The notes under the pieces were generated by a model. It did no database searches and was not told where the DNA came from. It saw only the letters and a program-made list of their open reading frames with translations. 64,000 nucleotides of DNA, taken from positions 434,001 to 498,000 of the forward strand of contig NZ_CP098400.1 in assembly GCF_023674465.1 (NCBI RefSeq). Direction: 5' to 3'. Every line of letters begins with the position of its first letter. The first letter of the stretch is position 1. The translations under genes and the position numbers were made by a program. The DNA comes from Xiashengella succiniciproducens. GTDB lineage: Bacteria; Bacteroidota; Bacteroidia; Bacteroidales; Marinilabiliaceae. This document shows, one piece after another, positions 27,938-37,552 of this stretch.

Positions 27938-28150
27938 TTAGGGTATTGTTATTTGTTCAATTACATGATTGGCCCGGTCCTGGTCATTATCAAACCTTAC
28001 CTTCATTTCATTCTGAAAAAAGAACAACTTGAGAACAACAAACATAATAAAGAGCTTTGCCAGAATTATAATCCACAGGGCCCTTGACCAGTCGGACAAG
28101 TCGGAAAAACCGTCGATATAGAAGTCGACTATGTCCTTGAATTTAACCAT
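27938..28150 (-). CDS. DUF4492 small membrane protein preceding cydA
   Basis: This 70-residue protein has an N-terminal amphipathic segment with DFYIDGFSDLSDWSRALW and one helix (IIILAKLFIMFVVLKLFFF). These features match DUF4492, a family found directly upstream of cydA in Bacteroidota. The C-terminal tail (about 50-70, NDQDRANHVIEQ) is longer than I expect for the family. The gene ends 13 bases before cydA. It is probably an assembly or accessory subunit of the oxidase, by context. Confidence 0.82.
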   Translation of the reverse strand: MVKFKDIVDFYIDGFSDLSDWSRALWIIILAKLFIMFVVLKLFFFQNEMKVRFDNDQDRANHVIEQITIP

Positions 28151-28343
28151 ATGGTTCCGAAGATTTTCTGAATTAATATATGGATATTTTTTTAATTTTC
28201 TACTGGTATTGTTTAAAGTAATTGTTTCTATTACAAATAAACAAATAAAGCAGTAGTTAATTGCCTAAACTTCAATTTTGATTTTTTGTTCAACCTTAAT
28301 TTCTCTGTATTGTGCTTCGCTGTTTGGTTTAAGTAAGGTTAAT

Positions 28344-30086
28344 CTATTGCTGTACAATATATTCGCTTGGGGTCTTTTTGTAAAATTTTTTGAATACCCT
28401 GCTGAAATACTTTGGGTCGTTGAAGCCAATAGTATAGGCTACCTCGTTGATTGACATCTCGCCCGACATTAGCAGAGGGAGTGATTTCTTAAGTCTGTAC
28501 ACTGTGATGAAATCGTTGGGAGAAAGATCCAGTAGGGCTTTTAGCTTTTTGTACAGCAGTGAACGACTTACAAACATTGCATCCGCAAAAAGCTCAACAC
28601 TAAAGTCGGGATTTGTGTAAGAAGCTTCCAACACCTCATATAGCTTGGAGAGGAATTTGTCATCCAGTGATTGACCGTTACCCAGATTTCTGGGTAACTC
28701 TTTCTGTGATGTAAACATGGCCCTGAGCCTGAGTCTGGCTTCAATAGTATTACTGATCTTTGCCTTTAGCAGTTCCAGATTGAATGGTTTTGGGACATAA
28801 TCATCTGCTCCGCTTTGGAGTCCTTCAAGCTGGTTTTCCACCTGTGCCTTTGCTGACAGAAGGATAATGGGTATGTGGCTGGTATAGAGATTGTTCTTTA
28901 GCAGGCGACACATTTCTATTCCATCCAGTTCAGGCATCATCACATCTGAAATAATAAGGTCGGGAGAGTGCTTTTTGGCCATCTCATACCCTGCTTTGCC
29001 GTTTTCGGCAAGCAGCATGGTGTACTGGCTGCTAAGAGAGTTGGCAATGAATAGTGCCAGCTCTTTATTGTCTTCAACGACGAGAACCACCGGAGTTTCA
29101 GATATACTCAAAGTAGAGTGCTCGAATGTAGCATCATCATCACTGAGGTTGTCAATAACCACCTGTACCTTATTGCTCATTTCTGTGAAGTCGTGTACTG
29201 GTATTTCGTTGACTTCAGCCCCTTCAAAATCTTCCTTTTTGAAGGGGAGGGTAACAATAAAACGGCTTCCTTTGCCGGAGTTGTTTTGTACCATGATGGT
29301 TCCGTTCATTGCCTCTACTAGTTCTCTGGTAAGCGAGAGGCCTATACCTGAGCCTTTTGCAAAGGTCCCGTTGGCGCTGCGGTAGAACCTTTCGAAGATA
29401 CGTTCCATTTGGTCATCACTGATACCTACTCCCGAGTCGGCTACTGAGATTGAAATTGATGGTCTGCTTCCTTTCCGCGACGGCGCTTCTTTTATTGTAA
29501 GCCTAATACTTCCTCCCTCGGGTGTGTATTTGAAGGCGTTAGACAGCAGGTTATACACAATATCCTCCATTTTGTCATAATCGTACCAATATGGTCCTCC
29601 CGGAAGATGGATCTCGAGGGTGTAATCTATCCTCCGTTGTCTTGCTATGGTGTCAAATGCTGAGAATATTTCCGTTATGAACTCCTTCAGATCTTTGTTT
29701 GTAATTCTGATTTTCAGGTTGCCGGTTTCAATATTTCTGAACATGAGCAACTGATCAATCAACAGACTCAGTCGCCTGGCATTTCTCTGTATTGAATTAA
29801 GCATGTCGAAGGCCTGTCCGGGGAAGTGAAACTCTCTGATAAGTCTGTCGATAGGTGATATAATAAGAGTTAATGGAGTTCTAAACTCGTGGGTTATATT
29901 TGTATAGAAGCGCATCCTGTTTTGGTTGATGTTCTCTATCTCCTTGTTAAGTGTAATCAGCCTGTCACGCTGCTCCATTATCTCTTTGTTCTTTGCCTCC
30001 AATTCTCTTTTTTGACCTTCTATCAGTTTACTTTTTATCTTCAGATTTTCGTTTGCTTCCTTAAGTATCTCAGCCTGATGCTGCAT
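28344..30086 (-). pseudogene. Hybrid two-component regulator, C-terminal kinase/receiver/AraC part (detached)
   Basis: This 580-residue reading frame holds a coiled coil (1-58), HisKA with YTNITHEFRTPL (His66), HATPase (about 175-290, ADSGVGISDDQ, GSGIGLSLT), a receiver (about 325-445, Asp near 380 in LIISDVMMPELDG) and an AraC-type DNA-binding domain (about 480-580). These are the cytoplasmic parts of a SusCD-linked hybrid regulator. The membrane helix and Y_Y_Y domain that should precede the coiled coil are absent. The frame upstream of ATG 30086 stays open only to a TGA at about 30110-30112, overlapping the end of the sensor fragment. If expressed it would be a soluble, signal-blind kinase-regulator. 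Confidence 0.75.
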
Positions 30087-30103
30087 GTATTCATTCTGCT
30101 CCT

Positions 30104-31102
30104 TTATTTTTCAGTTCCTATCCATACATTTCCGTCTGTATCTATAAGTATCTTTCTTACAAACATACTGTTGAGGGAGAAGTTGTCAATATCCTTGTAG
30201 GGCAAGGAGGTGAAGGAGTTTGTAGAAGGCTGAAAGATGTCCACTCCCCCCAGGGAACCAATATAGATAGTCCCCCGAAAGTCCTGTCTTATATCATATA
30301 CAGAGTTGTGGCTTAGTGAACCTGGATCATTGGGGTTGTGTACATACAGCTCGCTCTTACCTGTTGACTGGTGAATTACCCAAAGACCAGCGAAAGTGCC
30401 TACCCAAAGGTCTCCTTCAATACTTTCAATCATGCAAAGCACAAGGGAGTTGGATAATTCGGCTCTGGCAAATTGATGAATCTGTCTGCCAGCCTTATCA
30501 GCTATGCAAATACCGTGATTGGTTCCTATATACATCCTGCCGTCATTCATTTCAAGGAAGCTGGCAACATGGTTACCAGATAGCTGACTGTTGGACATAT
30601 TGAAATTACGGATTTGTAATTCTCCACTTTCATGATCTCTGCTTATCAGAAAGAGTCCATGTTCAAGACTTCCCACCCATATTCGGCCCTCCTTGTCGGT
30701 AGTAAGAGCAGCTATATGGGGTCTGACACCAAGTTCAGCAGAAAGGTCTATTTCGGTAAACTTACCAGTATGGCGATCGAGGCAGGTAAGGCCTGAGGAA
30801 CAGCCTATCCATAACAAGTGCCCTTCACTCTCAGTAAGGGCATTTACCAGGCTGGATGGAAGATCTGGTTTCCAGAAAGATACAATGCTGTAACCATCAT
30901 AACGGTTGAGTCCGTTGCCTGTGGCAAACCACATAAAACCATCAGCATCCCTGAGGATGCTGTTTACCGTGTTTTGGGACAAACCCTGGTCAATAGTCAG
31001 GTATTCAATCTTGTAGATTGATTTTGCGTAAGCAAGGTCTATGTTCAATCCTGAGGAGATGAACAGGGTTAACAGAAATACAAAGCTTGAAATGTGTTTC
31101 AC
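30104..31102 (-). pseudogene. Hybrid two-component regulator, N-terminal sensor propeller (truncated)
   Basis: This 332-residue fragment has a signal peptide (about 1-27), then Reg_prop repeats: IDQGLSQNTVNSILRDADG, FMWFATGNGLNRYDG, LLWIGCSSGL, RIWVGSLEHGL, RMYIGTNHGI, DLWVGTFAGL, TIYIGSLGGVD and a last NVWIGTEK. It stops in the middle of a blade at TAA 30104-30106. Full-length sensors have about twice as many repeats, then Y_Y_Y and a membrane helix, and total roughly 1300 residues; the two fragments here total 912. An internal deletion with frame change is the simplest explanation. The gene neighbours the arabinan-type locus it would have regulated. Confidence 0.75.
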
Positions 31103-31247
31103 TATGTGCCTTTAGTTATCACGGTAAATTATCCAATAATCCCCCACTTGTAAACCTATATCCTCCTGACAGTGGAGCATAATAAATACATTTGATTATA
31201 CAACTTTTATGGAAGAATCTGAAAAAAATAACTAAAAAGGTTGAGGA

Positions 31248-32720
31248 ATGAGAATTTCTGCTTTTATCCCTATGCCGGAGTTGCTAGCCTCGGTGTTGTT
31301 ACTGGTCGGTTGTACAACAGACAGCCCCACGTTGACAGAGAATCCATATAAGGATGATTATTCAGCCCTTACACCTGTATCCAACAAGTCTAAATGGGGA
31401 GCGGCCAATGCGCATGACCCATCTGTTATAAAGACAGATAGTTTTTACTATGTCTATTCTACAGATGCTTACTATATAAGAAATGGGATTGAGTTTAATG
31501 ACACAGGGGAAAAGATTGGAAACATACCTATCAGGAGGTCTGCTGACCTGGTTAGATGGGAGTTTGTAGGTTGGGCCCTGGATTCAATTCCCCCTGAGGC
31601 TGTCAGACATGTTCATGAACAGACAGGCAACCGGGGTGCAGACAATATCTGGGCTCCATATATCTACAGGCATGGGGATATTTACAGGTTGTATTACTGT
31701 GTTTCCAGTTTCGGGGCCAATACTTCATACATTGGTATGGCTGAATCTGCCTCGCCTGAGGGACCTTTTACTGACAAGGGGATGGTGGTTAGCACTACTA
31801 TCGGAAGTGAAATGAATGCAATAGACCCCTCGCTAGTTAAGGATCAGGTAACAGGACGCTTGTGGATGCATTATGGTTCATACTTCGGCGGTTTGTATGC
31901 ACTTGAAATTGATGAGAATACCGGATTTGCATTACATCCCGGCGATCAGGGGCATCTGGTTGCTACCAGGGAAGATAGAGGTACCCGTATTATTGAGGCT
32001 CCTGAGATTATTTACAACCCTGAGTTGAAGCAATACTTCCTGTTTGTATCATATGAGCCGCTGTTTAGCTTTTATAATATCAGGGTAGGTCACTCTGTTA
32101 ATCCTGATGGTCCGTTTTACGACTGGTTTGGACATGATATGGCTGATAGTACCAACAATTTCCCTATTCTGACCCATTCTTATATGTTTGAAAATCATCC
32201 TGGGTGGTCGGGAAACGGTCATTGTGCTATACTAAATGATGGAGGAAGGTATTTTGTTTTGCATCAGGGACGACTCGCGCCCAACAATAATATGATGTTG
32301 ATGCATGTAAGGGAAATCAAGTGGTTAAGCTCAGGATGGCCAGTTTTTTCACCTGAGAGATACGCCGGATTGAATCAGCGGGCAGTAAAGAAAAAGGAAT
32401 TGTATGGAACCTGGGAGATAATACATCTAAGAGATATACCAGAACCTTCGCCTTTATGGCAGGGACAGGTAAGTCCCGGCGGATGGACATACAGCAAAGA
32501 AGCTTTTAACGTGTCACGGAGAGTTGAGTTTTTAAGGAATGGCAGCATTGATGGAGCAGGACTGAACACCTGGGTTTATAATGGTGAATATGTTGAACTT
32601 GACGGCAATGAGTGTGCTGTTTTTACAGGATGGGACTGGGAGAATGAGTGTGAGACAATACTGCTGTCGGGTATTCTGAAAGATGGAACTTCTATTTGGG
32701 CTAAGAAAATTGCTGAATAG
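31248..32720 (+). CDS. GH43 lipoprotein, probable endo-arabinanase
   Basis: This 490-residue protein has lipobox LLLVGC (Cys22). A GH43 five-bladed propeller contains the expected acidic triad: NAHDPSVI (general base), NAIDPSLV (pKa modulator) and IEAPEII (acid). A small C-terminal beta domain (about 385-490, ELYGTWEIIHL) resembles the lipocalin-like tail of extracellular endo-1,5-alpha-L-arabinanases. It is homologous to the GH43 on the other strand at 34-35.7 kb over its whole length. It likely cleaves arabinan or arabinoxylan side chains at the cell surface. Subfamily not assigned. Confidence 0.85.
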   Translation: MRISAFIPMPELLASVLLLVGCTTDSPTLTENPYKDDYSALTPVSNKSKWGAANAHDPSVIKTDSFYYVYSTDAYYIRNGIEFNDTGEKIGNIPIRRSADLVRWEFVGWALDSIPPEAVRHVHEQTGNRGADNIWAPYIYRHGDIYRLYYCVSSFGANTSYIGMAESASPEGPFTDKGMVVSTTIGSEMNAIDPSLVKDQVTGRLWMHYGSYFGGLYALEIDENTGFALHPGDQGHLVATREDRGTRIIEAPEIIYNPELKQYFLFVSYEPLFSFYNIRVGHSVNPDGPFYDWFGHDMADSTNNFPILTHSYMFENHPGWSGNGHCAILNDGGRYFVLHQGRLAPNNNMMLMHVREIKWLSSGWPVFSPERYAGLNQRAVKKKELYGTWEIIHLRDIPEPSPLWQGQVSPGGWTYSKEAFNVSRRVEFLRNGSIDGAGLNTWVYNGEYVELDGNECAVFTGWDWENECETILLSGILKDGTSIWAKKIAE

Positions 32721-32825
32721 CTTTCCAGAGTAAAAATTACATTATAATTTAGTTAACTGTTTTTCAGGAACTGTAATTTTATGGCATCTTTGCTGTTATT
32801 ATTGATAGACAAAAAATTAGAATCT

Positions 32826-33941
32826 ATGAAAAAGAAGTCATTACTGACATTTGCTGCTGCTGCAATTCTTTTTGCCGGCCTTGCAGTAAGTTGTAACAAC
32901 ACACCAAAGGAACCAGAGGGAATCGTTAAGGAATCCTTTGGTACACTTTCCACTGGCGAGGCAATCGACATCTACACTCTGACCAGTACTACAGGTATTA
33001 AGGTTAAGATTATGACCTATGGTGCTACTATAGTGTCCTTGGAAGTACCAGGCAAGGATGGTCTCCTTACCGATGTAACTCTTGGCTTTGATAATTTGGC
33101 TGATTATGAGCAAAACAGGGTTTTCTTTGGTGCTACAATTGGTCGTTTTGGTAACCGTATAGCCCAGGGCCAGTTTACTCTTGACAGCGTTACTTACAAT
33201 CTTGCTACAAATGATGGTAGTAACCATCTTCATGGTGGTGTAAAGGGTTTTGACAGGGTAGTATGGAATGCAGAAGCTATCAATGACTCAGCATTTCAAG
33301 CATTGAAGCTGACTTACCTGAGTGCTGACGGTGAGGAAGGTTATCCAGGTAATCTGGAGGTAACTGTTACTTATACTCTTAAGGGAGATGAACTTAGCAT
33401 CGATTACGAAGCTACAACTGACAAGGCAACTCCGGTAAACCTTACAAATCACTCATTCTATAACCTGGCAGGAGAAGGTACAATACTTGATCACGAACTA
33501 TACATCAATGCACCTGCTTACACTCCTGTTGACATGACTCTTATACCAACAGGCGAATTGGTACCGGTAGAAGGTACTCCATTCGATTTCAATGTTGCTA
33601 CTACTGTTGGTGCCCGTATCGAAGAAGTTCGTGGTGGATATGACCACAACTATGTACTTGCAGAAGGTGAGGGCATGAAGCTTGCTGCAAAACTTAAGGA
33701 TCCAAAGAGCGGACGCTGGATGGAAATCTATACTACCGAACCAGGTATTCAATTCTATTCAGGCAACTTCCTTAACGGAAGACAAAAACGTGGTGAGAGA
33801 GTTTACCATCAACACACAGGTCTTTGCCTTGAAACACAACATTTCCCGGATTCACCAAACAAGCCTGAGTTCCCATCAACTATCCTGAGACCAGGTGAAA
33901 AGTATCAATCTACAACCGTAATGAAGTTCGGTTTGGAATAA
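32826..33941 (+). CDS. galM: Aldose 1-epimerase lipoprotein
   Basis: This 371-residue protein starts at ATG 32826, where a lipoprotein signal begins (MKKKSLLTF.. to LAVSC); an upstream ATG at 32781 would add 15 residues ahead of the signal. GalM motifs are GATIGRFGNRIAQGQF, NHLHGGVKGFDRVVW, NLTNHSFYNLAGEG with the catalytic His, DHNYVL, and TTEPGIQFYSGNFL. It interconverts alpha and beta anomers of free sugars, here probably at the periplasmic side, supporting uptake of sugars released by the neighbouring GH43 enzymes. It ends at a terminator shared with the convergent GH43 gene. Confidence 0.92.
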   Translation: MKKKSLLTFAAAAILFAGLAVSCNNTPKEPEGIVKESFGTLSTGEAIDIYTLTSTTGIKVKIMTYGATIVSLEVPGKDGLLTDVTLGFDNLADYEQNRVFFGATIGRFGNRIAQGQFTLDSVTYNLATNDGSNHLHGGVKGFDRVVWNAEAINDSAFQALKLTYLSADGEEGYPGNLEVTVTYTLKGDELSIDYEATTDKATPVNLTNHSFYNLAGEGTILDHELYINAPAYTPVDMTLIPTGELVPVEGTPFDFNVATTVGARIEEVRGGYDHNYVLAEGEGMKLAAKLKDPKSGRWMEIYTTEPGIQFYSGNFLNGRQKRGERVYHQHTGLCLETQHFPDSPNKPEFPSTILRPGEKYQSTTVMKFGLE

Positions 33942-33960
33942 TAAGATCTCAATAGTATAA

Positions 33961-33993
33961 AAAGGGGCTGCCCACACGGGCAGCCTCTTTTAC
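33961..33993. terminator. Terminator between galM and GH43
   Basis: AAAGGGGCTGCCC (33961-33973) and GGGCAGCCTCTTT (33978-33990) form a 13-bp stem with one G-T pair and loop ACAC, followed by TTAC on the plus strand. On the minus strand T-rich sequence also follows, so it may serve both convergent genes. Confidence 0.75.
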
Positions 33994-34024
33994 ATTTTTC
34001 TCTTACAGTTGTTCTGCATGCAGG

Positions 34025-35692
34025 CTACTCAACTTTTTTACCCCAGTAAGTGGCATTCAGATTCTTGCCCGTACCTGCATATACAATTGTTGGTATTCTT
34101 GGATTTGCTTCCCAGTCCAGTTCCCTTTCCACACAGACCATTACATCTCCCAGCCTGAGAAGTTTCTTGTTTTCATCATAGCTCCAGGTACCACTTAGAG
34201 CTCCGGACATAGTTCCATCTACATTCAGATTCAGTATTGTCGATGTGTTTTGATTTTTCGGACTGTATTGGAGATTGATATGTTCCCACCTTCCAACCAG
34301 AGTATCCTTTGTGATAACGCCATAATCTGGCACCGCTGCATACCGTTCTGGCAATACTATCGGCCAAAGATTGTCGGGTTCTTCCAGAGAAGCAGGACAC
34401 CACACAATACGGCGAACATGCCCCATCATGATAGCATTGCTATATGGATTACCATAAGCATTGGCGGGAAGACGTCCCTGTGACATATAAAACCACTCAT
34501 CGGAGCCTTCCTTTTTAAAGATACAACAGTGGGATATTCCTACCCATCCGGGATGATCTTTAAACCTGTAGGGGTGAGTTACGATAGGATATGTATCTCC
34601 TTCGCCATTAGTGAAGTTGCGTCCTGTAATATCATAATAGGGACCGTCGATACTCTGACTCCTTACTACACGGGTATTATAGGCTACTGAAAGTTCATCA
34701 TAGGCAATAAACAGATAATAGTAACCATCCTTATAGATTACTTCAGGAGCTTCACTGGCCTGCCAGCGGGAACTGAGTGTACGGGTACCAACCCTTTGTC
34801 CATACCTTTCTTCCAGTTCAGATGCACTTTCGGCATACGGTTCTCCCTGCACCTTTACAGGTTTGCCGGTTTGGGCGTCTAGCTCAAGAAGGGCAAAACC
34901 GCTGTGCCATGAACCGTAAATGAGGTAGTGCTTATTGTCATGGCTCACTATGTAAGTGGGGTCGATTGCGTTGTAGTAGAAATATCCGTTCCAGTCATTG
35001 AGACTTGCACGATTGTAGTTTAGACCTCTATCTGAAGAAGAACAGGTAACATAGCCTTTGTCAACCCAAACGGCTCCTTCCGGGTCAGTTGATTCGCACA
35101 TGCCAATAAAAGCCCGTTCAGTCCAGCTTCCGTCGAAGTTGGCATTTGTATTGGCCTTTCCACTCTTAATATAGTTGTCGATAATAATACAGTAGTACAT
35201 ACGTAGCCTTTCTTCCCCACCTACATTTACTCGTCTCACGACCGGTGCCCAGTAGCCGTAATTGATTTTGTCCTTTTCAATAGGGTCAAGATCCATACGT
35301 TGCCTGATGGCGTTGAGTGAGTCAGCTACCCATGTTGGCGGGTCATAGAAGGGGCCTCCAATCCATTCCCAGTTGACCAGGTCTTTGGAACGCTTGCCCT
35401 GAAAGTGACCATGCCCTTCGTGTTCGTTACCATAAGACGCATCGGTTGCGTACATATAATAATAGCCCTTGTAGAAAGCTACCGAAGGATCATGGACATT
35501 TGCCAGGTTCCATTTGCTTCTGTGAGTCCATGAGGAAATAGGGGAATAATCATCAGCATAGTCCGGTGCCGTCCATTCGGATTCCCCCTCATGAGGTTTC
35601 CCCTTTCCCGGATCATCCTTATCATCTTTGCAACCAGCTAATGAGAAGGTGATTAATCCACCCATAAGTATCAATACAAATCTCTTTTTCAT
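34025..35692 (-). CDS. GH43 lipoprotein, probable arabinan-active enzyme
   Basis: This 555-residue protein starts at ATG 35692, where a lipoprotein signal begins (MKKRFVLILMGG, lipobox SLAGC); longer in-frame extension upstream would place the signal internally. GH43 acidic residues appear in NVHDPSVAF, NAIDPTYIV and SEAPEVIY. A C-terminal beta domain (about 470-555, LVGRWEHINLQYS) parallels that of the other GH43 here. It is the fourth gene of the SGBP-susC-susD-GH43 unit, separated from susD by a perfect 16-bp hairpin. Likely surface enzyme cutting arabinan-type polymer into oligosaccharides for SusCD import. Confidence 0.87.
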   Translation of the reverse strand: MKKRFVLILMGGLITFSLAGCKDDKDDPGKGKPHEGESEWTAPDYADDYSPISSWTHRSKWNLANVHDPSVAFYKGYYYMYATDASYGNEHEGHGHFQGKRSKDLVNWEWIGGPFYDPPTWVADSLNAIRQRMDLDPIEKDKINYGYWAPVVRRVNVGGEERLRMYYCIIIDNYIKSGKANTNANFDGSWTERAFIGMCESTDPEGAVWVDKGYVTCSSSDRGLNYNRASLNDWNGYFYYNAIDPTYIVSHDNKHYLIYGSWHSGFALLELDAQTGKPVKVQGEPYAESASELEERYGQRVGTRTLSSRWQASEAPEVIYKDGYYYLFIAYDELSVAYNTRVVRSQSIDGPYYDITGRNFTNGEGDTYPIVTHPYRFKDHPGWVGISHCCIFKKEGSDEWFYMSQGRLPANAYGNPYSNAIMMGHVRRIVWCPASLEEPDNLWPIVLPERYAAVPDYGVITKDTLVGRWEHINLQYSPKNQNTSTILNLNVDGTMSGALSGTWSYDENKKLLRLGDVMVCVERELDWEANPRIPTIVYAGTGKNLNATYWGKKVE

Positions 35693-35713
35693 GATAGTGT
35701 TATTTACGTAGAG

Positions 35714-35749
35714 ACATCCTATGCGAGTCGGAAGACTCGCATAGGATGT
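35714..35749. promoter_or_regulatory. Perfect 16-bp intercistronic hairpin between susD and GH43
   Basis: ACATCCTATGCGAGTC (35714-35729) and GACTCGCATAGGATGT (35734-35749) pair perfectly around a GGAA loop (TTCC on the transcribed strand). There is no T run after the stem, so it is not a typical intrinsic terminator. It starts 8 bases after the susD stop and ends 22 bases before the GH43 start. It could stabilise the 3' end of the upstream mRNA, mark a processing site, or be a REP-like element. Confidence 0.7.
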
Positions 35750-35756
35750 ACACAAC

Positions 35757-37535
35757 TTAATCATTCAGGTTAACAACAGGGCGTATGTTGTATCTTTCTT
35801 TAAAGCTGGTGCTGTTGTCAGAGCTTTTGTTGGCTGAGTTGCCTGTCAGTTTAGGATTAGCATTGAGGGTTCCCTGGAAAATCGGGAAGTACTCGTGCCC
35901 CTTGTAATATGAGTCGTAAGTAGAGCGGGTTGCTGTTTCCTCTGTCAACTCATCAGTACCTGCAACAGGTTGTTCACCAGTTCCTGGCAGTCTGTAAAAT
36001 CCATGTTGTCTCAGCTGTTGGAGACGACCTTCGTCATAGAAAAAGCCCCAGCGCAGCAGGTCTATACCACGTCCATTTTCGCAACCAAATTCTTTTGGGC
36101 GTTCAACGTTAGCTATTTGCTCAAACAAGTGATCTGCAGTTGGGAAATCATCTAGTTGCAGCGGTGGCAGAGCCACTCTTTCACGTACCTGATTTATATA
36201 ATCTATTGCAATCTGAGTGGGTCCATGAAGTTCATTTTCACATTCTGCAGCTCTTAGCAGAACATCACTGTATCTCATAAGCCTTATGTTGATACCACAG
36301 TGAAGCCCAGTGGTAACTGCTTCAGTTTTATCGGCCCTTGCATAGGTGAATTTTGCTATTGATATACCTCCCTGAGCAGTATTTGACAAAGGAGTTCTTG
36401 TTACAGAAGCCTTGTAGACAACATTCTTTCTGGGGTCTCCATCAGGATATGCTGCAGTAGTAAGACCTGTATAGCTGTCATATTCTGGTTCATAGGTAAC
36501 AAGTGTCCAGTAAAGTCTGGGATCAAGTCTGTTGTCTGTAGTTCTTTCCTTCTTGTATAGATTGTACAGCCATGGAGAACCTGCAAGGTCTCCCCAACTT
36601 CCATATTCCTGGGATGCGTAATTACTTTCAACTGCATGGCCCTGAGTAGACTGTGGGCTGATGTTAACAGGGGTCCATTCCTGATCGGTTCCTCCTGTTC
36701 CAAAGTCCATGAACTGAACTTCAAAAAGGCTTTCGATATTGTTTTCGTTTTCAGGGCCTTCCATAAAGTTTGCGCCGTAATCAGGCATCAAATCATAGTG
36801 TCCATATTCACCTGCTATTATATCCTTAAGTATCTCATAGGCATCAGCAAATTTATGTCTGAACATAAGAGCACGGGCCATGTAACCGGCTGCGGAACCA
36901 CTGGTTGCTCTTCCCTTAGCCCATTCGCCACCTTCATCACGAGAGGGCAGCATTGTCATTGCTTTACCTAGGTCAGATTCTACCTGATCAAGGACCTCGT
37001 CCTGTGTTACATTAGCTGCATACAGTGAGTTCATATCTATATAATCAGAGTAGTCTGTAATCAGTGGTACAGTCTGGTAATATGTTGCAAGGTAGTAATA
37101 TGCAAGTCCTCTCAGGAAATATGCCTGACCTGCAATCTGATTGTAGGTTTTTTCCGGCATAGAGACTTTGTCAACCTTTGATAGGATAAAGTTTGCCCGA
37201 TTAATTACATGATACCAGTCCCTCCAGATCCATTGGTCACCTATATCAATAGTTCCAGGAGAGTTTAGGTTATCATATTCAAGGTACCATTGTTGAGAGG
37301 AGTTCCATACTTCGTCACCGCGAACAGCGTCCATTGTATAACCCACACGTGCAAATGTTCCCTCAAGGCGGATACGATTGTAGCACGCAATAACGGCTTC
37401 CTGCAGGTCGGATATATTATTTCCGAACTCATAGGTCGTCTGGTTGTTTGTATTGACAACATCAAGCTCATTCTCGCATGAGCTGAAACCTGTCAGGAGC
37501 GCAAATGCTGTCAGGAAAATATTTAGTTTTTTCAT
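35757..37535 (-). CDS. SusD/RagB-like nutrient-binding outer-membrane lipoprotein
   Basis: This 592-residue protein has lipobox FSSC and the SusD helical (TPR-like) fold: DQWIWRDWYHVINRANFILSKVD, GQAYFLRGLAYYYLATYY, the late MRYSDVLLRAAECENEL, VRERVALPPL and the C-terminal hydrophobic/Arg region LRWGFFYDEG. SusD proteins form a lid on the SusC transporter and bind glycans at the cell surface. It follows susC by 17 bases. It is most likely paired with the GH43 enzymes for arabinan-type oligosaccharides. Confidence 0.92.
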   Translation of the reverse strand: MKKLNIFLTAFALLTGFSSCENELDVVNTNNQTTYEFGNNISDLQEAVIACYNRIRLEGTFARVGYTMDAVRGDEVWNSSQQWYLEYDNLNSPGTIDIGDQWIWRDWYHVINRANFILSKVDKVSMPEKTYNQIAGQAYFLRGLAYYYLATYYQTVPLITDYSDYIDMNSLYAANVTQDEVLDQVESDLGKAMTMLPSRDEGGEWAKGRATSGSAAGYMARALMFRHKFADAYEILKDIIAGEYGHYDLMPDYGANFMEGPENENNIESLFEVQFMDFGTGGTDQEWTPVNISPQSTQGHAVESNYASQEYGSWGDLAGSPWLYNLYKKERTTDNRLDPRLYWTLVTYEPEYDSYTGLTTAAYPDGDPRKNVVYKASVTRTPLSNTAQGGISIAKFTYARADKTEAVTTGLHCGINIRLMRYSDVLLRAAECENELHGPTQIAIDYINQVRERVALPPLQLDDFPTADHLFEQIANVERPKEFGCENGRGIDLLRWGFFYDEGRLQQLRQHGFYRLPGTGEQPVAGTDELTEETATRSTYDSYYKGHEYFPIFQGTLNANPKLTGNSANKSSDNSTSFKERYNIRPVVNLND

Positions 37536-37552
37536 ATCTGTTAAATTACTGG

